The notes under the pieces are model-generated. The model saw nothing but the letters and a program-made list of their open reading frames with translations, was not told where the DNA came from and did no database searches. 64,000 nucleotides of DNA from Powellomyces hirtus (lineage: Eukaryota > Chytridiomycota > Chytridiomycetes > Spizellomycetales > Powellomycetaceae). The translations under genes were made by a program, and so were the position numbers. Positions 29,616 to 41,857 of this stretch are shown here, piece by piece (positions within the stretch are counted from its first letter, which is position 1; every line of letters begins with the position of its first letter). Location of the stretch: contig JAHLKG010000006.1 in the NCBI GenBank assembly GCA_025526995.1, positions 1,227,634 through 1,291,633 of the forward strand. The letters are read 5' to 3'.

Positions 29616-31109
29616 CGCGTCGTAGTTCCTCTCACCCTATACCCACCCCACCCCTTCCCATCTCGACCTCTTCCCATCTCGACCTCGACCTCTTCTCAAC
29701 TCGACCTCATCTCTCCCTCTGCATCGACTAAACTCGTTGGGCAACAAAGTTAAGTACGAGACGCTTTGAGTCGCCGCGAGCTGTGTAGAGCTGCATTGCA
29801 GTTGGGATCGACGCCGCTTCAGAAGCCTTGCGAGCCGCAAGGCCTTGCCGAAGAGTCCGTCGAATCTAGGCAAGGTCTCAACGCCTTTGGCCTTTGACTT
29901 TGTGGCACTTGTCCGATAAGAGGCGCAATGATAAGTCCGCGTATCCTTCATCCAGAGAGATGTTGAGGCTATCTCATTCCACTCACTATAATCCCTGGGA
30001 TCATGTCAGATCGTCGCTATCATCCCCTCATTTTAGTTGCATTGTTAACATCCTCTTTTCCTTCGCCAGAGGGCAATTCAAGGTCCCGTCTTTTTCCGCA
30101 ACCCTAATCTCGGTCTCCTCGCTTGCCTCATCCGAGGAGGCCTCCTCACCAAGAAACAGTCCCGAATCATTCTCCCGCAAGTGGAACACGTCCGGCTCTC
30201 CGTATTCGAGGGAGGAATCCACGTACTTGCCTTGAGAAAACCTTCCCCTTTGGACATCACGACCGACCATTCTCCTTGACTGAACGAAGCGTACATGCTC
30301 AAATCGACCAAGAATGCGTTTCAAACGCCATCGATTCCACAGTCGAGTGAACAGATGTGGTCTGCAACGTCCATAGGAAGCTGGAAGAGGGACCTATGTC
30401 TTTTCCATGCGCATGGAACAATGTGAACGATTTCACAAAGGATAGATCTTCTTGTCCTGTGACGACGCAGAATCTGTCACGAACAACGCAGTTTTCTCGG
30501 AAGCGTGGTTCTAACGGGACAGAGCGTGGGGACGACGGGTAAATGGTCGGAGGGGTTGTCGGGAATAATGTCGACCTGTCTGCCAATACAAATGCATTTG
30601 GTGACACGCCAACCAAGCCGTATACTCCAAAGACAATCAAAGCGTCACTGTTCAGGTGGAAGCCGTTCTCGCTGCTTCTCCTCCTGAATTGAAAATGAAC
30701 GTCAGGGAACGTTAGGGAGGTATAGGCGAAAAACTACCACGCAAAACCGTGCCCCGCTTTCAGGAACTACGAACGTGACAAGGTACGCCGAGGAGGCATC
30801 CATCTTGCCATTAGTGAGTGCAATCTCACTTGCGGGGCGGTCAATGGCCATCGCAGAAGGCTTTGCCATCTGGGCGACAAATGTAGATAGACATGCTGTT
30901 GGGGTGGAGTTGGTGCCGGATGTGAGGATGTTGGTAGTGGAGATGGGGATGCTGGGGTAGTAGTTGACGAATCAACATGGCGTGCGCTCGTACGCAATAA
31001 GCAAGTGGCTGGTAGGTCAATGACTTTCTGCGCGTTTGCACCAACAAGGGCCCACATCAACCAATCACTACTACGGTACAGTTACACTGTAGGCGATGTT
31101 GAATCGATC

Positions 31110-31188
<79 letters not shown>

Positions 31189-32091
31189 AGGATCAGTCGT
31201 CGATGATTGGGACTCGGTGGGGAGGCAGGCAGGCGTCTCTGGCCGGGCAGAGCCACAGATACAAAGTACAATCTGTACCGCTGGTGAACTGCTCGTCGTC
31301 GCTTGCCAAGGATCATGTTGCAGGCCGTGTTTACACCGAGTAAACTCCAGCGGCGTGAGTCCTACCATAGGCTGACCAAAGATTTTAGTAGTCCCCACCT
31401 CTACTCGGGGTTTTGAACACTGGCACACAAATGGCGCCCAATCACCATCATATGTCCCACCGCCACTTTTCATTTATGCAAAGTTAGCAAGAGTGTTCGT
31501 GGTTGTCGACTCGTCCTCAGTGACACCCGGCCACCATCGGATTGTTCCACACTGCGCGGTAACTACTAGTACACATGCACGCTTGCCGGCTTGCCACGTA
31601 CTACCTAGTTGTGTCTGTTTCTCGAGCGATGACGCGATCGGCTATGGCATTTCCGAAATTTCGAGTCTGCAACATTTGCTGCCGGCTACTCGGTTTCGTG
31701 CCGAAGGCGGTCTTGCGTTATCATTTGCCAGACCTTGAATTCTAAAGAAGCGCGGGCGTTTTGTAGTAGTTCGTACGCCAGCGAGCACGCCGCCCTCACG
31801 TTTTGCTCGCGTGACAAAGAACAACATGTTGTGCATCCCGGCGTGCCGAGCACGGTCGGGTGCTCCCACGCTTTGTTGTAGGGGTTCTCAGAATCCATTC
31901 TGCCGCAATATGGCGCCTCTTCGGAGTACCAGCTGCCGTGCCATTTGCACCAGGCCCTCGACCACGCTCCAAGAATTGTATAAAAGGTTACCCTCGGAGG
32001 ACGGGGTCGGGGTTCTCCAAGTAAACAGGCTGGCTCCTGCTCTAGATTGCCCATCTCCAAATTTCCCACGTGGCCGTATAGACTCATAGAC
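29616..32091. other. Gene-poor stretch with scattered coding-like scraps
   Basis: 29,630-29,730 is a CT-rich low-complexity tract. Around 30,105-30,285 one plus-strand frame (LIRGGLLTKKQSRIILP, then HVRLSVFEGG) looks like the tail of a winged-helix domain, but without start or neighbours. 31,110-31,185 is a (GAT)n microsatellite. The rest shows nothing I can name. Confidence 0.35.
31110..31185. repeat. (GAT)n microsatellite
   Basis: About 25 uninterrupted GAT units; reads as poly-Asp on the plus strand and poly-Ile or poly-His on the minus strand, with no gene around it. Confidence 0.97.
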
Positions 32092-35023
32092 ATGGTCGGC
32101 ATGCGTTTGCTCGTACTCGCTGCGGCTTTGATGCCATCTGTGCTCGTCAGCGCTAAAGACTGGAAGACCGTAAGTCATCATCTTGGGATCTCAATCTTCG
32201 GTCGAACACTTCCGATGTCTGATGCTGATATGTTATAATCCACTGCTAGTGCTCGGAATCCTCGCACTGCGTCCGTAACCGTGCTATTGCAGACTCTGGT
32301 TCAGCTGCTACCAGCCCTTACGCCGTCGATTCCTCCATCGACTTTGACCAAGAGTCTGGCGAGATCACCGGCAAGATCGGCAACTCTGCCTCCAAGACCA
32401 AGCTCTCCTTCAAGCTTACGTTCCTCACCAATGACGCCGCACGCATCATCATTGATGAACACGATGGACTCCACAACCGCTATCACGAGGCACCCAAATT
32501 TGCCTTCCACCGAGCGCTGCCCGTCACCAGTGATGTCAAGCGCGAGGACTCTTCCAACACCATCACTTTCAGTCACGGCCTCAACGAGGTTGTCATCCAG
32601 AAGCAGCCTTTTGCCATCAAGGGACGTCGCAACGGAAAGGAAGTGATCAACGTGAACGGAAACGGTTGGTTCAACTTTGAACAGTACCGCAAGAAGCGTC
32701 CTGATGAAGATTGGTCGGAGAGCCTCTTGGTCGACGACTGGCTCAACAAGCGGGACTTCACCTGGATCGATACCCGCCCCAAAGGACCTGCCTCGGTTGC
32801 TGCTGACATCACTTTCCCTGGTTTCGAGCACGTCTACGGAATCCCCGAACATGCTACTTCCCTGAACCTTAAGACCACACGCGGACCCGGCGCCGCTTAC
32901 ACAGAACCCTTCCGCTTCTGGAACACCGACACCTACAACTACACTACCAATGTCACCACTGCCAACTACGGTGCCATCCCTTTCATGGTTGCCGCGAAGC
33001 CGGGAAGCGCCGCCGGTGTCATGTGGTTGAACCCTTCGGAGGCATGGATCGACATCTACCGCAAGGAGGGTAGCACCACTTCCCATTGGATGTCCGAGTC
33101 TGGTCTCGTGGACCTCCTCTTCTTCTGGGGCAATGACGCTCTTGAAGTCTCGCGCAACTTTGGAATCCTCACCGGTTCCCAGGAGCTTCCCCAACGTTTC
33201 TCGCTCGGCTACCACCAATGCCGTTACTCCTACTTGACCGAGACTGAGGCTCTGGAAGTCGACGCCGGTTTCGACGAGTACAAGATCCCCTACGACACTC
33301 TCTGGCTTGACATCGATGTCACCCAAGGCAAGAGGTACTTTACCTGGAACTACACCGCTTTCCCTACCCCTGTTCGCATGCAGGACATCCTTGCAGCCAA
33401 GGGCAGGAAGATGGTGACCATCAAGGATCCACATCTCGCTGTTGACGAGAACTACAAAGTCTACACCCAAGCGTTGGAGCAGGACTTGCTCATAAAATTC
33501 GCAAACGGATCCACTTACGAAGGCCAGTGCTGGCCCACCAACATTCCCGTTGAGCAAGGAAAGACCCTCGCGTAAGTTGTGCCTTAAAGTAGAGTTGTCA
33601 TTTGAACCTTCGGAAGAGAAAAACTCATTGCTGCAATTCCCATTCCAGTGTCTGGCCCGATTACACCAAGCCCGAGATGATGAAGTTCTGGGCTGAGCAG
33701 TACAAGTACGAGAACTACGAGAATCAAACCAAAATCCTGTGGACTTGGAACGACATGAACGAACCTGCCGTGTTCGGAGGTCCTGACAAGTCGGCTCCTC
33801 GTGACACCCTCCACTACGGTGATGTCGAGCACCGTGATGTCCACAACCTGTACGGAGCCCTCATGATCCAGGCTTCGTACGAAGGCCACCTTCTCCGTGA
33901 CGACCACGCTCTGCGCCCCTTCATCCTCACCCGTGCTTTCTTTGCCGGCTCCCAGCGTTACGGTGCCATGTGGATGGGGGACTCTGGTTCCACTTGGGAG
34001 CACCTTCAGGTTGCCTCCCCTACCATCCAGTCTCTGGCCTTGTCTGGGTTCCAGTTCACGGGTGGTGACATTGGTGGATTCATTGGTTCCCCTGACGGCG
34101 AGCTTTTGACTCGTTGGTACTACTCGGCCATCTTCACCGGCTTCTACCGTGGCCACTCTGACCTCGGCTCCCCCCGTCGTGAACCCTGGGTGCGTGGTGA
34201 ACCCTACACATCTTACATCCGCGAGGCCATCCGCACTCGTTACACCCTCTTGCCCTTCATCTACACATCGTTCTGGAACAACTACGTTTCTCCCGAGCCG
34301 ATTGTCCGCCCCATGTTCGCCGCTTTCCCTAACGATCCCAAGACCCTTGACATGGAGGAACAATACTTCTTTGGACGTGAACTGATGGTCAAGCCCATCA
34401 CCTCCCCCAACGTCACCGAGACCTCCATCTACCTCCCCGACGCTGAGCCCTACTACAACATCTTCACCTGGGAGAAGCTGCAGGGACAGGGCGAGCACAC
34501 TGTCGCCGCGGGCCTGAACGGTTTGCCTGCATTCATCCGTGGTGGTTCCGTCGTTCCCACCAAACACGGTGTGGCCACCGGATCTTCCAAGACCCAAGAG
34601 TCCCTCCCTCTGGACCTCGTTGCCGTTCTCTCTGCTGAGGGATCAGCGTCGGGCTCCATGTACCACGATGACGGCGAGTCCTTCTCCAACCAGAAGGGCA
34701 AATTCATTTGGAAGCAGTTCATCGTCAAGTCTGACAAGATAACATCGCGCGACATGTTGGCCGGTAAAAACAACGTGCACACCAACGGTGCCGGTGACAT
34801 TCCCTTCTCGCCCTACAACGCTTTCCAGAAGTGGAGCCCCCTCAAGGTCAAATACATCACCCTCCTGGGCGCCAAAGCCATCAAGAGCGCGACCCTCAAC
34901 GTCAAGTCGAAGAATGGATGCCACCCTGCCAAAGAAGTCAAGATCATTGTCGATGGATGCAAGACCAAGCTGGAGGTCAACGTCAGACTTGGTGATGACT
35001 GGGACGTTGTTTTGCACTACTAG
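32092..35023 (+). CDS. Glucosidase II catalytic (alpha) subunit, GH31
   Basis: Removes the two inner glucoses from N-linked glycans in the ER. Three exons (32,092-32,169; 32,250-33,571; 33,649-35,023) with GTAAGT donors give 924 residues, the normal size. Residues 1-21 form a signal peptide (RLLVLAAALMPSVLVSA). The GH31 barrel is clear: LWLDID, the nucleophile Asp502 in WNDMNEP, RAFFAGSQR, the acid/base Asp578 in MWMGDSG, then GGDIGGF and REPW. Unlike the usual family, the acid/base site reads GDSGST rather than GDNTA, and the subsite strand LDIEHTDG is LDIDVTQG. Several N-glycosylation sites (NYT, NVT, NQT) are present. There is no C-terminal ER-retention signal, as expected if it is held by a beta subunit. 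Long antisense frames opposite it are shadows. Confidence 0.93.
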
Positions 35024-36124
35024 AATGGTCTAGACTAGATGTTTCGTCAACCTCTTAGAGTTTAGAGTAAATGAATTTTGTTGAATAAATCATAAGGTTT
35101 ACGTGCTCTTTTCTCATTCAACTTCGGCTTCCGTACTCAGACGTTATTCATTTTCAATGGGGAAACGTGTCCGAGGCCGCCAAAAATTCGGAAATTCACT
35201 TAAGGATTCCGGAAACCCTTCTCGAGCCCGGGGAGGCATATCTCCTCGCGATCAGCGTTTCGATTCTTGCTGTGCATCTTCGAAGCATGCTGTTTTGCGA
35301 ATGACATTAATGTGACGCTTCTGTCGTACATGCGAGCGGTAGCGCTGTTGTTCTCGACACGACTCCGACGGATGGTTCGACAAGGTCTCTCTCTATCTCG
35401 TGGTCCCCGCTGTGTTTGCTATCCGAGTGTGGATGGCCACCATCCGCTTCAATATGCTTTCGCTCAACGTAGCCGAGATAACGGTACCTCTCCCGATCAA
35501 CTTCTCGAACCAAGTGGCCCACGGTTTGCTCTGCACGTTTGCGAACGTCATCCACCGCCATTATGCACCCGGGCTCTTTAGCGGGCCGATGCGCTCGAAG
35601 CATCCTCCGCCGTACGACTTTTTATTCGTCGACGTGACGTCAGTTTTACTTGCCGTCACGGTCGGGTTGTTCTTGTATCCTGGTGCGGATGCGCAGCAAG
35701 ATCGTGTCGGCGGATTCGCAGTGCGCTCGCCCTCGGTTGGCCATCGGTTCGATGGAAACGGATACTCTGCTGAGCCGCTGAAAGTGTGATCTACCTAGAA
35801 AGAAAACATAGAGCAGACTTTTTTTGATTGTATGCTGTTCTTTAACCACGATATGCGGGGCCGCATTGTGGGAGTTGGGGCACAAGGAGACTGGCCACAT
35901 GTGTCCGTATGCGAGACCTCATAGCCCGCAATTTGTGACGTAGATAGGCAGGTCACCGCCCTATAGTTGTCGCGCAATGATGCGGCGTAATGCACTTGCA
36001 CCTAGGGGGCATCCCAAATCTCTATTTGAGTTAAAACTTCACTGATCGGAGGTAGGCAGTAATTGCGACTACATACAGTGAGAGAAAGGTCAATCATGAT
36101 AGGGTCGCTTTTATTACTTTCACG
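35024..36124. other. Intergenic, no gene supported
   Basis: An AATAAA-like ATAAAT/GAATAAATC at about 35,080-35,090 may serve the glucosidase mRNA. 35,310-35,790 has open frames on both strands but no recognisable product. Confidence 0.4.
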
Positions 36125-37969
36125 TCACAATTTGGCGGAGGACACTGATTTGCCATAGACAAGCACTTCATCATCCTCAACGCCATGATCAGCCGTATCC
36201 AGTCTACCCACCAAACTCGTCACATCGCAGCACCAACGGTTTGCACATACGCGACTCGCAGCAGCATCAAGATGGTTGGTCGTCTCTAGCGCCACTGCAT
36301 GATCAACAAGTAAAGCGCCAATCAGCGTCCTCGCCATCGCAAATCCAATCTGTCGAGCCCTGGCCTCCCTCTGCAGACGATCCCATTTCGGCACCATTTT
36401 CAGAACGTCCTCAATGCGCCTCAACCCTTGCTCCACCACCTTTGCACTTCTTCCACCTTCCTTCACTGACTCAGTTACGGTACTCGCGTAAACGCCAAAG
36501 GCACCCTGCACAATCTTCAGAACATCCAAAGCCTGCACATTCGTCGTGCCCTCCCAAATGGCGTTCACCTGAGCGTCACGCAACTGTCGTGCGACACCTG
36601 TCTCCTCCATGTACCCTTGCCCTCCGCAAGCTTCCAGCGCCTCGGAAATTGCGGGGACCGCCTCGTGACACACCCACATCTTAAGCAGTGGCGTCGTAAG
36701 TCTCAACATTGCAGCTGCCCGTTTGCGCCGCTCTTCATCCGGAGCACATTCCGATTCCCCGAGCACTTTGACTGCGTAGAAGAGAAAGATTGTGCAGCCG
36801 CGCAGCGTCATCGCAACCTCAGCGAGTGTGGAGGAGTGGAGCGGCTGTTCGGAGAGCAGCTTGCTAAATACGGTGCGGTTCTCGGCATAACTTTTCGCAA
36901 TCGCAAAGGCACGTCGGAGGTTCGAAGTTGCCCCCATGGCGCTGTAGATTCGCGTTACATTCAAGACAACACTGATGGTTGCGACACCGCGGTTTTCCTT
37001 GCCCACCATCGTCCCCGGAAGATTGTAAAGCTCGAGTTCCGCGGTGGGAAGAGCCTTGGTGCCGAGCTTGTTTTTCAGGCGGTGCACGCGAATGCCGTCA
37101 AGATTTCCATCTGCATTGCGGAGTTCAGAGTAAAAGAGAGAGAGCCCTTTGGATCCCTGGATTGACGTATTCGACGCTGGATTCACCGTGCGAGCAAGCA
37201 GCAGCGTCATATCCGAGTCAGTTGCTGAAGAGAACCACTTGAAGCCAGACATGTGCCATCTGCCATCCTCTCCAACCCTGACTGCCTGAGTTTCAGTCCC
37301 GCCGACATCAGACCCACCAGGCCGTTCCGTCATCCACTGCCCACTCGTCCAAAATACGGCCGGATCTCTCGAAGTAAGTCTGCTCAGCGCACGCTGTTTC
37401 ATCCCTTGGGTCCCGAATAGCTCAACGCACCTTGCCGCGCCGTCCGTCATTGCGAGCGGACATGGGAACATGGCCATACTCGGCGACGCCACGTACAGCT
37501 TGGCAAACTGATAAATCCGGCTGAACTCCCCCAGTGGGCGCTCGTACCCGATGGCGACCAGTCCCTCGACGGCCGAGACGCCCTTTAGAGCGCGCCAGCC
37601 TTCACTCGTTTCAAGTTTGTCGATTCGCCGGCACCAATGGTCGTACTGGGTCAACGTCGGCGGGTGCTGTTCGGCGTTGTCGCCCATGGCGAGGATATCA
37701 GTGATGGCGCGGTGGCCGAGGTTCGACAAGTCAGGCTGGACATGCTCGAAGTGTTCCTGGGGAAGGTAATGCGAGAGGATGCCTTGGAGTGCAAGGTCAT
37801 CGGTGTATTGATTTTTAAGAACTGGAGGCCTGAATTGGAAGCCTCTGTCTGCTGTCGCGGGCAGCTCCATGTCTAAACTTTGTTGGTGCTTGCTTCTGTC
37901 TTCAATATTCTGTGATCTCGATGAATCCGTGTGCTTCTGCTCGTTGTTGCTCCCACGCCCGCTATCCAA
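36125..37969 (-). CDS. Acyl-CoA dehydrogenase, AidB type, with peroxisomal AKL tail
   Basis: Flavoenzyme that introduces the alpha-beta double bond into acyl-CoA esters. The gene has a single exon of 614 codons, unlike its intron-rich neighbours. The N-terminal helical domain comes first, then the FAD and substrate motif FWTSGQWMTERPGGSDVGGT, the KWFSSATDSD strand, the C-terminal bundle with EACGGQGYMEE, and the WEGTTNVQALD signature close to AidB-group enzymes. The protein ends Ser-Ser-Ala-Lys-Leu; AKL fits the PTS1 peroxisome signal. Met1 is the first ATG; an internal Met at codon 34 (MELPATADRGF) may be the true start since conservation begins there. The exact substrate is unknown; AidB-like proteins are known for broad acyl-CoA and DNA-linked roles in bacteria. 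Confidence 0.88.
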   Translation of the reverse strand: MDSGRGSNNEQKHTDSSRSQNIEDRSKHQQSLDMELPATADRGFQFRPPVLKNQYTDDLALQGILSHYLPQEHFEHVQPDLSNLGHRAITDILAMGDNAEQHPPTLTQYDHWCRRIDKLETSEGWRALKGVSAVEGLVAIGYERPLGEFSRIYQFAKLYVASPSMAMFPCPLAMTDGAARCVELFGTQGMKQRALSRLTSRDPAVFWTSGQWMTERPGGSDVGGTETQAVRVGEDGRWHMSGFKWFSSATDSDMTLLLARTVNPASNTSIQGSKGLSLFYSELRNADGNLDGIRVHRLKNKLGTKALPTAELELYNLPGTMVGKENRGVATISVVLNVTRIYSAMGATSNLRRAFAIAKSYAENRTVFSKLLSEQPLHSSTLAEVAMTLRGCTIFLFYAVKVLGESECAPDEERRKRAAAMLRLTTPLLKMWVCHEAVPAISEALEACGGQGYMEETGVARQLRDAQVNAIWEGTTNVQALDVLKIVQGAFGVYASTVTESVKEGGRSAKVVEQGLRRIEDVLKMVPKWDRLQREARARQIGFAMARTLIGALLVDHAVALETTNHLDAAASRVCANRWCCDVTSLVGRLDTADHGVEDDEVLVYGKSVSSAKL

Positions 37970-38463
37970 AGACTTTCTACTCTCCTAGAAGGGCCGTTTC
38001 GTGTGGAACCTGTGAGCATGCGTCATCATGGGACGGCACAAGCGTTTATTTATTGTAACAGTGTGTTACCCAAAAGAAAGCTATTGATATGATGGGTTGT
38101 CTACTTCCAAGTTGTCACGAGCGGGAGCGGGAGCGGACACGACGTTCCCTGACGCGAAACCCCGAGAGGGAACGGAAGGTTTGGTACAAACTTGAGTGTG
38201 ATACATTCTCGTATGACCAGATCAACAACGATCTTGCGCAATAAGCTTCACGGACGATGTCACTCGAACGCTATTAGTCACTGGACTTGTATATTATCAT
38301 GGCGGATGCGTTGATAGGAAGAAGCGATATCTGATGCAATTAGCTATATGCTACCTGTAGAGGGTGCTAAACTCAAAGTGCTAAGGTATGGTATCTGCGC
38401 AAAGCGGTGCTACTAATGATACCTAGTCCCTTGGCCAATCTATATGACGGTGATTGCCAGCAA
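37970..38463. other. Intergenic between two minus-strand genes
   Basis: No feature beyond the likely promoter of the acyl-CoA dehydrogenase near 37,975-38,100. Confidence 0.4.
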
Positions 38464-41400
38464 TCATTTCAGAAGAGAGGCCCACTTGAAACCCTTGTTT
38501 TTCTTTTTGTTCTTGAGAGTGTGCTGACGCACAATGTCGGCGAGATCGCGAGGCTCTTCTGAAGACCCGCGCTGTCGCTCCTGGGTTATCTCGGTCAATA
38601 ACACTTCGATTCGCTGGAGACGAGACGACAGTTCGTGGGTCTCCGCCTGGAGTCGCTGGACGTCGCGCACCTTGGCGATAGATGGTTTGGGCTGAGAACG
38701 GGGGATCAAAAAAAGGGGATGAGTTAGCCGCCAATCGCACATCCATTTATAATCCTTCTTGAAACGCACCTTTAAAGTATAGCCCGGAATGTATTCGGGG
38801 ATGTCCTGCCTGAAATAGTTTGCTGGCAGACTGCCATTGTCAACCGGCTGGGGTTCCGAGGCAGGCTGCTCGTGGTTCGCCTCCGTAATTGTCATGGTTG
38901 GGACAGCTTCTTGCGTGATAGCATCAACCGTCTCTTCCTCCTCATCTTCCTCTGCATCAGCCTCGTAATAAAATGCGTGATCCCGATGGCACCTTGCGAT
39001 CCACTCTCGGAAGAGTCCATTGCAGTAGAATCGAACTTCATGCAAGGGATCTTTGCGTTGATTGCACCTTTCTCGCAGGAATGGCCCCAAAGTGAGACCA
39101 CACGTTTATAGAACAGTAATGCGACACTACGTACCATTGTTCGTAGATCCGCTTGGCTGTGTTGCGGTATTCCCAAAACACTGTCTTGAGGGTGCGTCTC
39201 ATAGCAAGGAAATGACTGGGAGGAATTGTCCGAGTTGGCTCCGCAGTAAGATCCTTGTAGAGTTGTTGTATTACAATCCTGCGATAAACAACGTGTGAGC
39301 TCAAGTCCTTTACATCTGAAGAAGATGAAACTCACTTGACGATAGCGTTCAAGCTCTAATTCATTCAATGGATGTGAGAGGCAGGCCTGTCACAAGTAGA
39401 TCACTTTTACACACATGAGTAACGTACCCCATTGTGCGTGTCAGCAGGATCATCACCACGCAAATCCTCGTATTGCGTGGGGCTCATTGTCCAATTGTGG
39501 GCCATCAGCCAATTCTTTATCTTCGCATCTCGTGTAGACATGAACTCCCGCAGGCTTTCCCCCATCATTTGATCCTTCGCGCTGGTGTTATCCTCTTCAT
39601 CAGGGGATTCCAAGTTATCCAAGTCGTCGTCCGAATACTCGGCTTCATCCGGAGCCTTTTCCGCCTCTTCTGTCTCGTCAGGCAAGGGAAATACTGGGCC
39701 GAGAGTCCAGCACCAGAGCCTGCCGAGAGCGTACACATTCGCGTTGGCCTTCTTCAAGAAACGCGACAAGGGTTCCGCATTCGCACCCCCCTGGGCCGCC
39801 AGCTCTTCCAGTTTGACGATAAACTGCTCGGCTACCTGGTAATCACTAGAAATCCGAGCATCAGATCTCTCATTGGTTTCTTTACAAGATTTTGCCATAC
39901 GTACTGCGTCATCCTGATCTTATCCCCGATGCCCACATACGCGAACCAGGATGGCAGACTAAGAGTAACAAGGATGAGAAGGAGGCAGAACGTTCATCAT
40001 CCAAGTTTTCTGAGATAAAGCTAATTTCATATACTCATCACTTTCTATACTTACGTCCAGTTGTAAGGTAAAGCAGCGGTGAACACGTTGAGTTCCTTGA
40101 TCCCAATGTAGCCACTCTGCGTTGCGAACGAAGGAAATTCAGTAAAGACTTCGATAAGGGTCTGTGCCGGTCGACAATTCTTGCGCACCTCGTCCACATC
40201 GATGCATTCCGCCATCGCTGCCCAGTGCTGGGATGTAATCCAACCAGCACACGTGGCGCCAGCCGCGGTCGGGAATCGAGAATAAAACTCCTCGTAAAAC
40301 GAACTCAAAGCCTCCATAAAAACGTGTCGCGGAACCGTCCCTTTCCAGCGCTCCTGTCGCCAAAGCAGCTGCATGTCTGGGAATGGCGTGTTAAGACACT
40401 TACAATGTGTGACGATCACGACTGCACGATTACCTGGATGCTCCACATTTTGCCACGGCCCACTTTCGACCGCCGTCAAAATCTTGTCAAGACCTTTATT
40501 AATTTGTCTTGTTTGCGCATCGAATGCAGCCATGAATTCCTCGCGGTTCGTCTCTAGCAGGCTTTCCAGAGAGGTATTCAGCTGCGATCGAAGTTCTCTG
40601 ACATTGGTTGATTGCACATTCATCTCCAACGCTAATCTTCTCAGCAGGTTGTCCGAAGCTGGAACATCCTCAAGCTTCACTCCGTGCCGATCCGCAAACT
40701 TGGAGGCCGCAATTTCCTCAGCCGAGCGTTTGTTGAGGATGGCCAAGATGTCGTCCAGCTTACTGGACTGGTTGTCAAGCTTTTCATTTGCTGACATCGA
40801 GAAATGACATGATCAGTCTTGAAGTAAGATGTGTTTAGAGTGTCGAGGGGTACGTACCAGCATCGATGCCGAGGACTGCACACCTTTGCAAAGTCTCTGA
40901 AAGCAGCTTTTTGTCATCATCAAATGCTTGAGCGAGATCCTTCATCTTGTCGTTATATGACATGGATTTGAGAATTCGCACTCCAAACGTGCATATCAGC
41001 ACTTATCCGTCAGCAGTTAAGATGAATCAAGCTAAAACTCACGCATCGTTCCTTTTGTGGTGTAAAGCTGCAAAGAATGTGAGATGTGGTATCACGCTGC
41101 GTGCAAGGCTCCAAATGGCATACCGTCAAGAATTCCTCGCATCCTCTTATGTGATCTGCAATGGCAATCAACACTTTTTTCAATCCGGATTCGTCTTCCA
41201 CCTTTTTCAGGTCCTTTAAGATGGACACGGTGTCGGCGACCTGATTGCACAATGCAATGGCTTTTGCGTTGTTTTGTCGGCGTTGAAGCTCAAGCTGGAA
41301 TAACGCCGTGAGAGTGCCGACAACAATTCCTGTGGCGGGCAATGATGCGACGTTGACAGTGAGTTCCAGACACGCAGGACGAATCGCCAGCAGTACGTTG

Positions 41401-41857
41401 CCGCCATATTACCAATGATGGGATGTGTCTGTGCCACGGCCGTCAAGGCAGCAGTTACTTGTCGCACCTTGTTCAAGGATGGAGCGAGCTGCGGGAGATG
41501 CTGTCAAAATCTTCGTTCATCATAGCAATCGCGGGACAAATAGCAACCTTCGTCACAGCTTCAGCAGTGAAAGAGTCTGATCGAAACTCCGATCGCAAGG
41601 AGGAAACCAGAGGATCACTAATAAGCTTTGGTGCAAAGCCTTGTACAGTTGAAACTGTGCTGTTGACCTGCGCAACAGTCGCAATCATAGCATCCTCTGC
41701 AAATCAGATGATGTTAGTTTGAAGAAAATGTACATAATGTAGCTTGTTACTGGAAGAACCACTCACCAACTCTCTCGATAGCCAAAGTCGTCTTCTTTTG
41801 GGCAATACGACTGGCTAGCTCGGCCGTGTCCACTCGTGGGATGCAGAGATCCGCCAT
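38464..41857 (-). CDS. Fungus-type protein with HeLo/MLKL-like N-terminal helical bundle
   Basis: About eleven exons. The first five resolve cleanly (41,857-41,767; 41,696-about 41,560; 41,488-41,413; 41,329-41,124; 41,067-41,043), and the C-terminal exon ends at TGA 38,464. Joined exons 3-4 give HPIIGIVVGTLTALFQ then LELQRRQNNAKAIAL and VADTVSILKDL, the pattern of four-helix N-terminal domains found in many fungal STAND or cell-death-like proteins (HeLo-like, MLKL N-terminal type). Then come a coiled coil (LRILKSMSYNDKMKDL, DNQSSKLDDILAIL), a segment like a degenerate EF-hand (GYIGIKELNVF), acidic linkers, and a Lys-rich C-terminus (KNKKKNKG). No NACHT, kinase or WD domain is visible. Relatives exist widely in basidiomycetes and chytrids; function unknown. 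A membrane or self-association role is inference. Confidence 0.65.

Noticed and set aside
31005..31473. Poly-Asp, poly-His and poly-Ile frames
   Set aside because: Read-through of a (GAT)n microsatellite.
32301..34597. Long minus-strand frames (418 and 337 codons) opposite glucosidase II
   Set aside because: They mirror the codon bias of the GH31 gene, show no domain and cross its introns; shadows.
35318..35789. Possible cytochrome c oxidase subunit VIa exon (a WFDKVSLYLVVPAV-like segment)
   Set aside because: Only one short segment resembles the family; the expected C-terminal Pro-Phe-Trp-Gly part is missing and all frames nearby are open.
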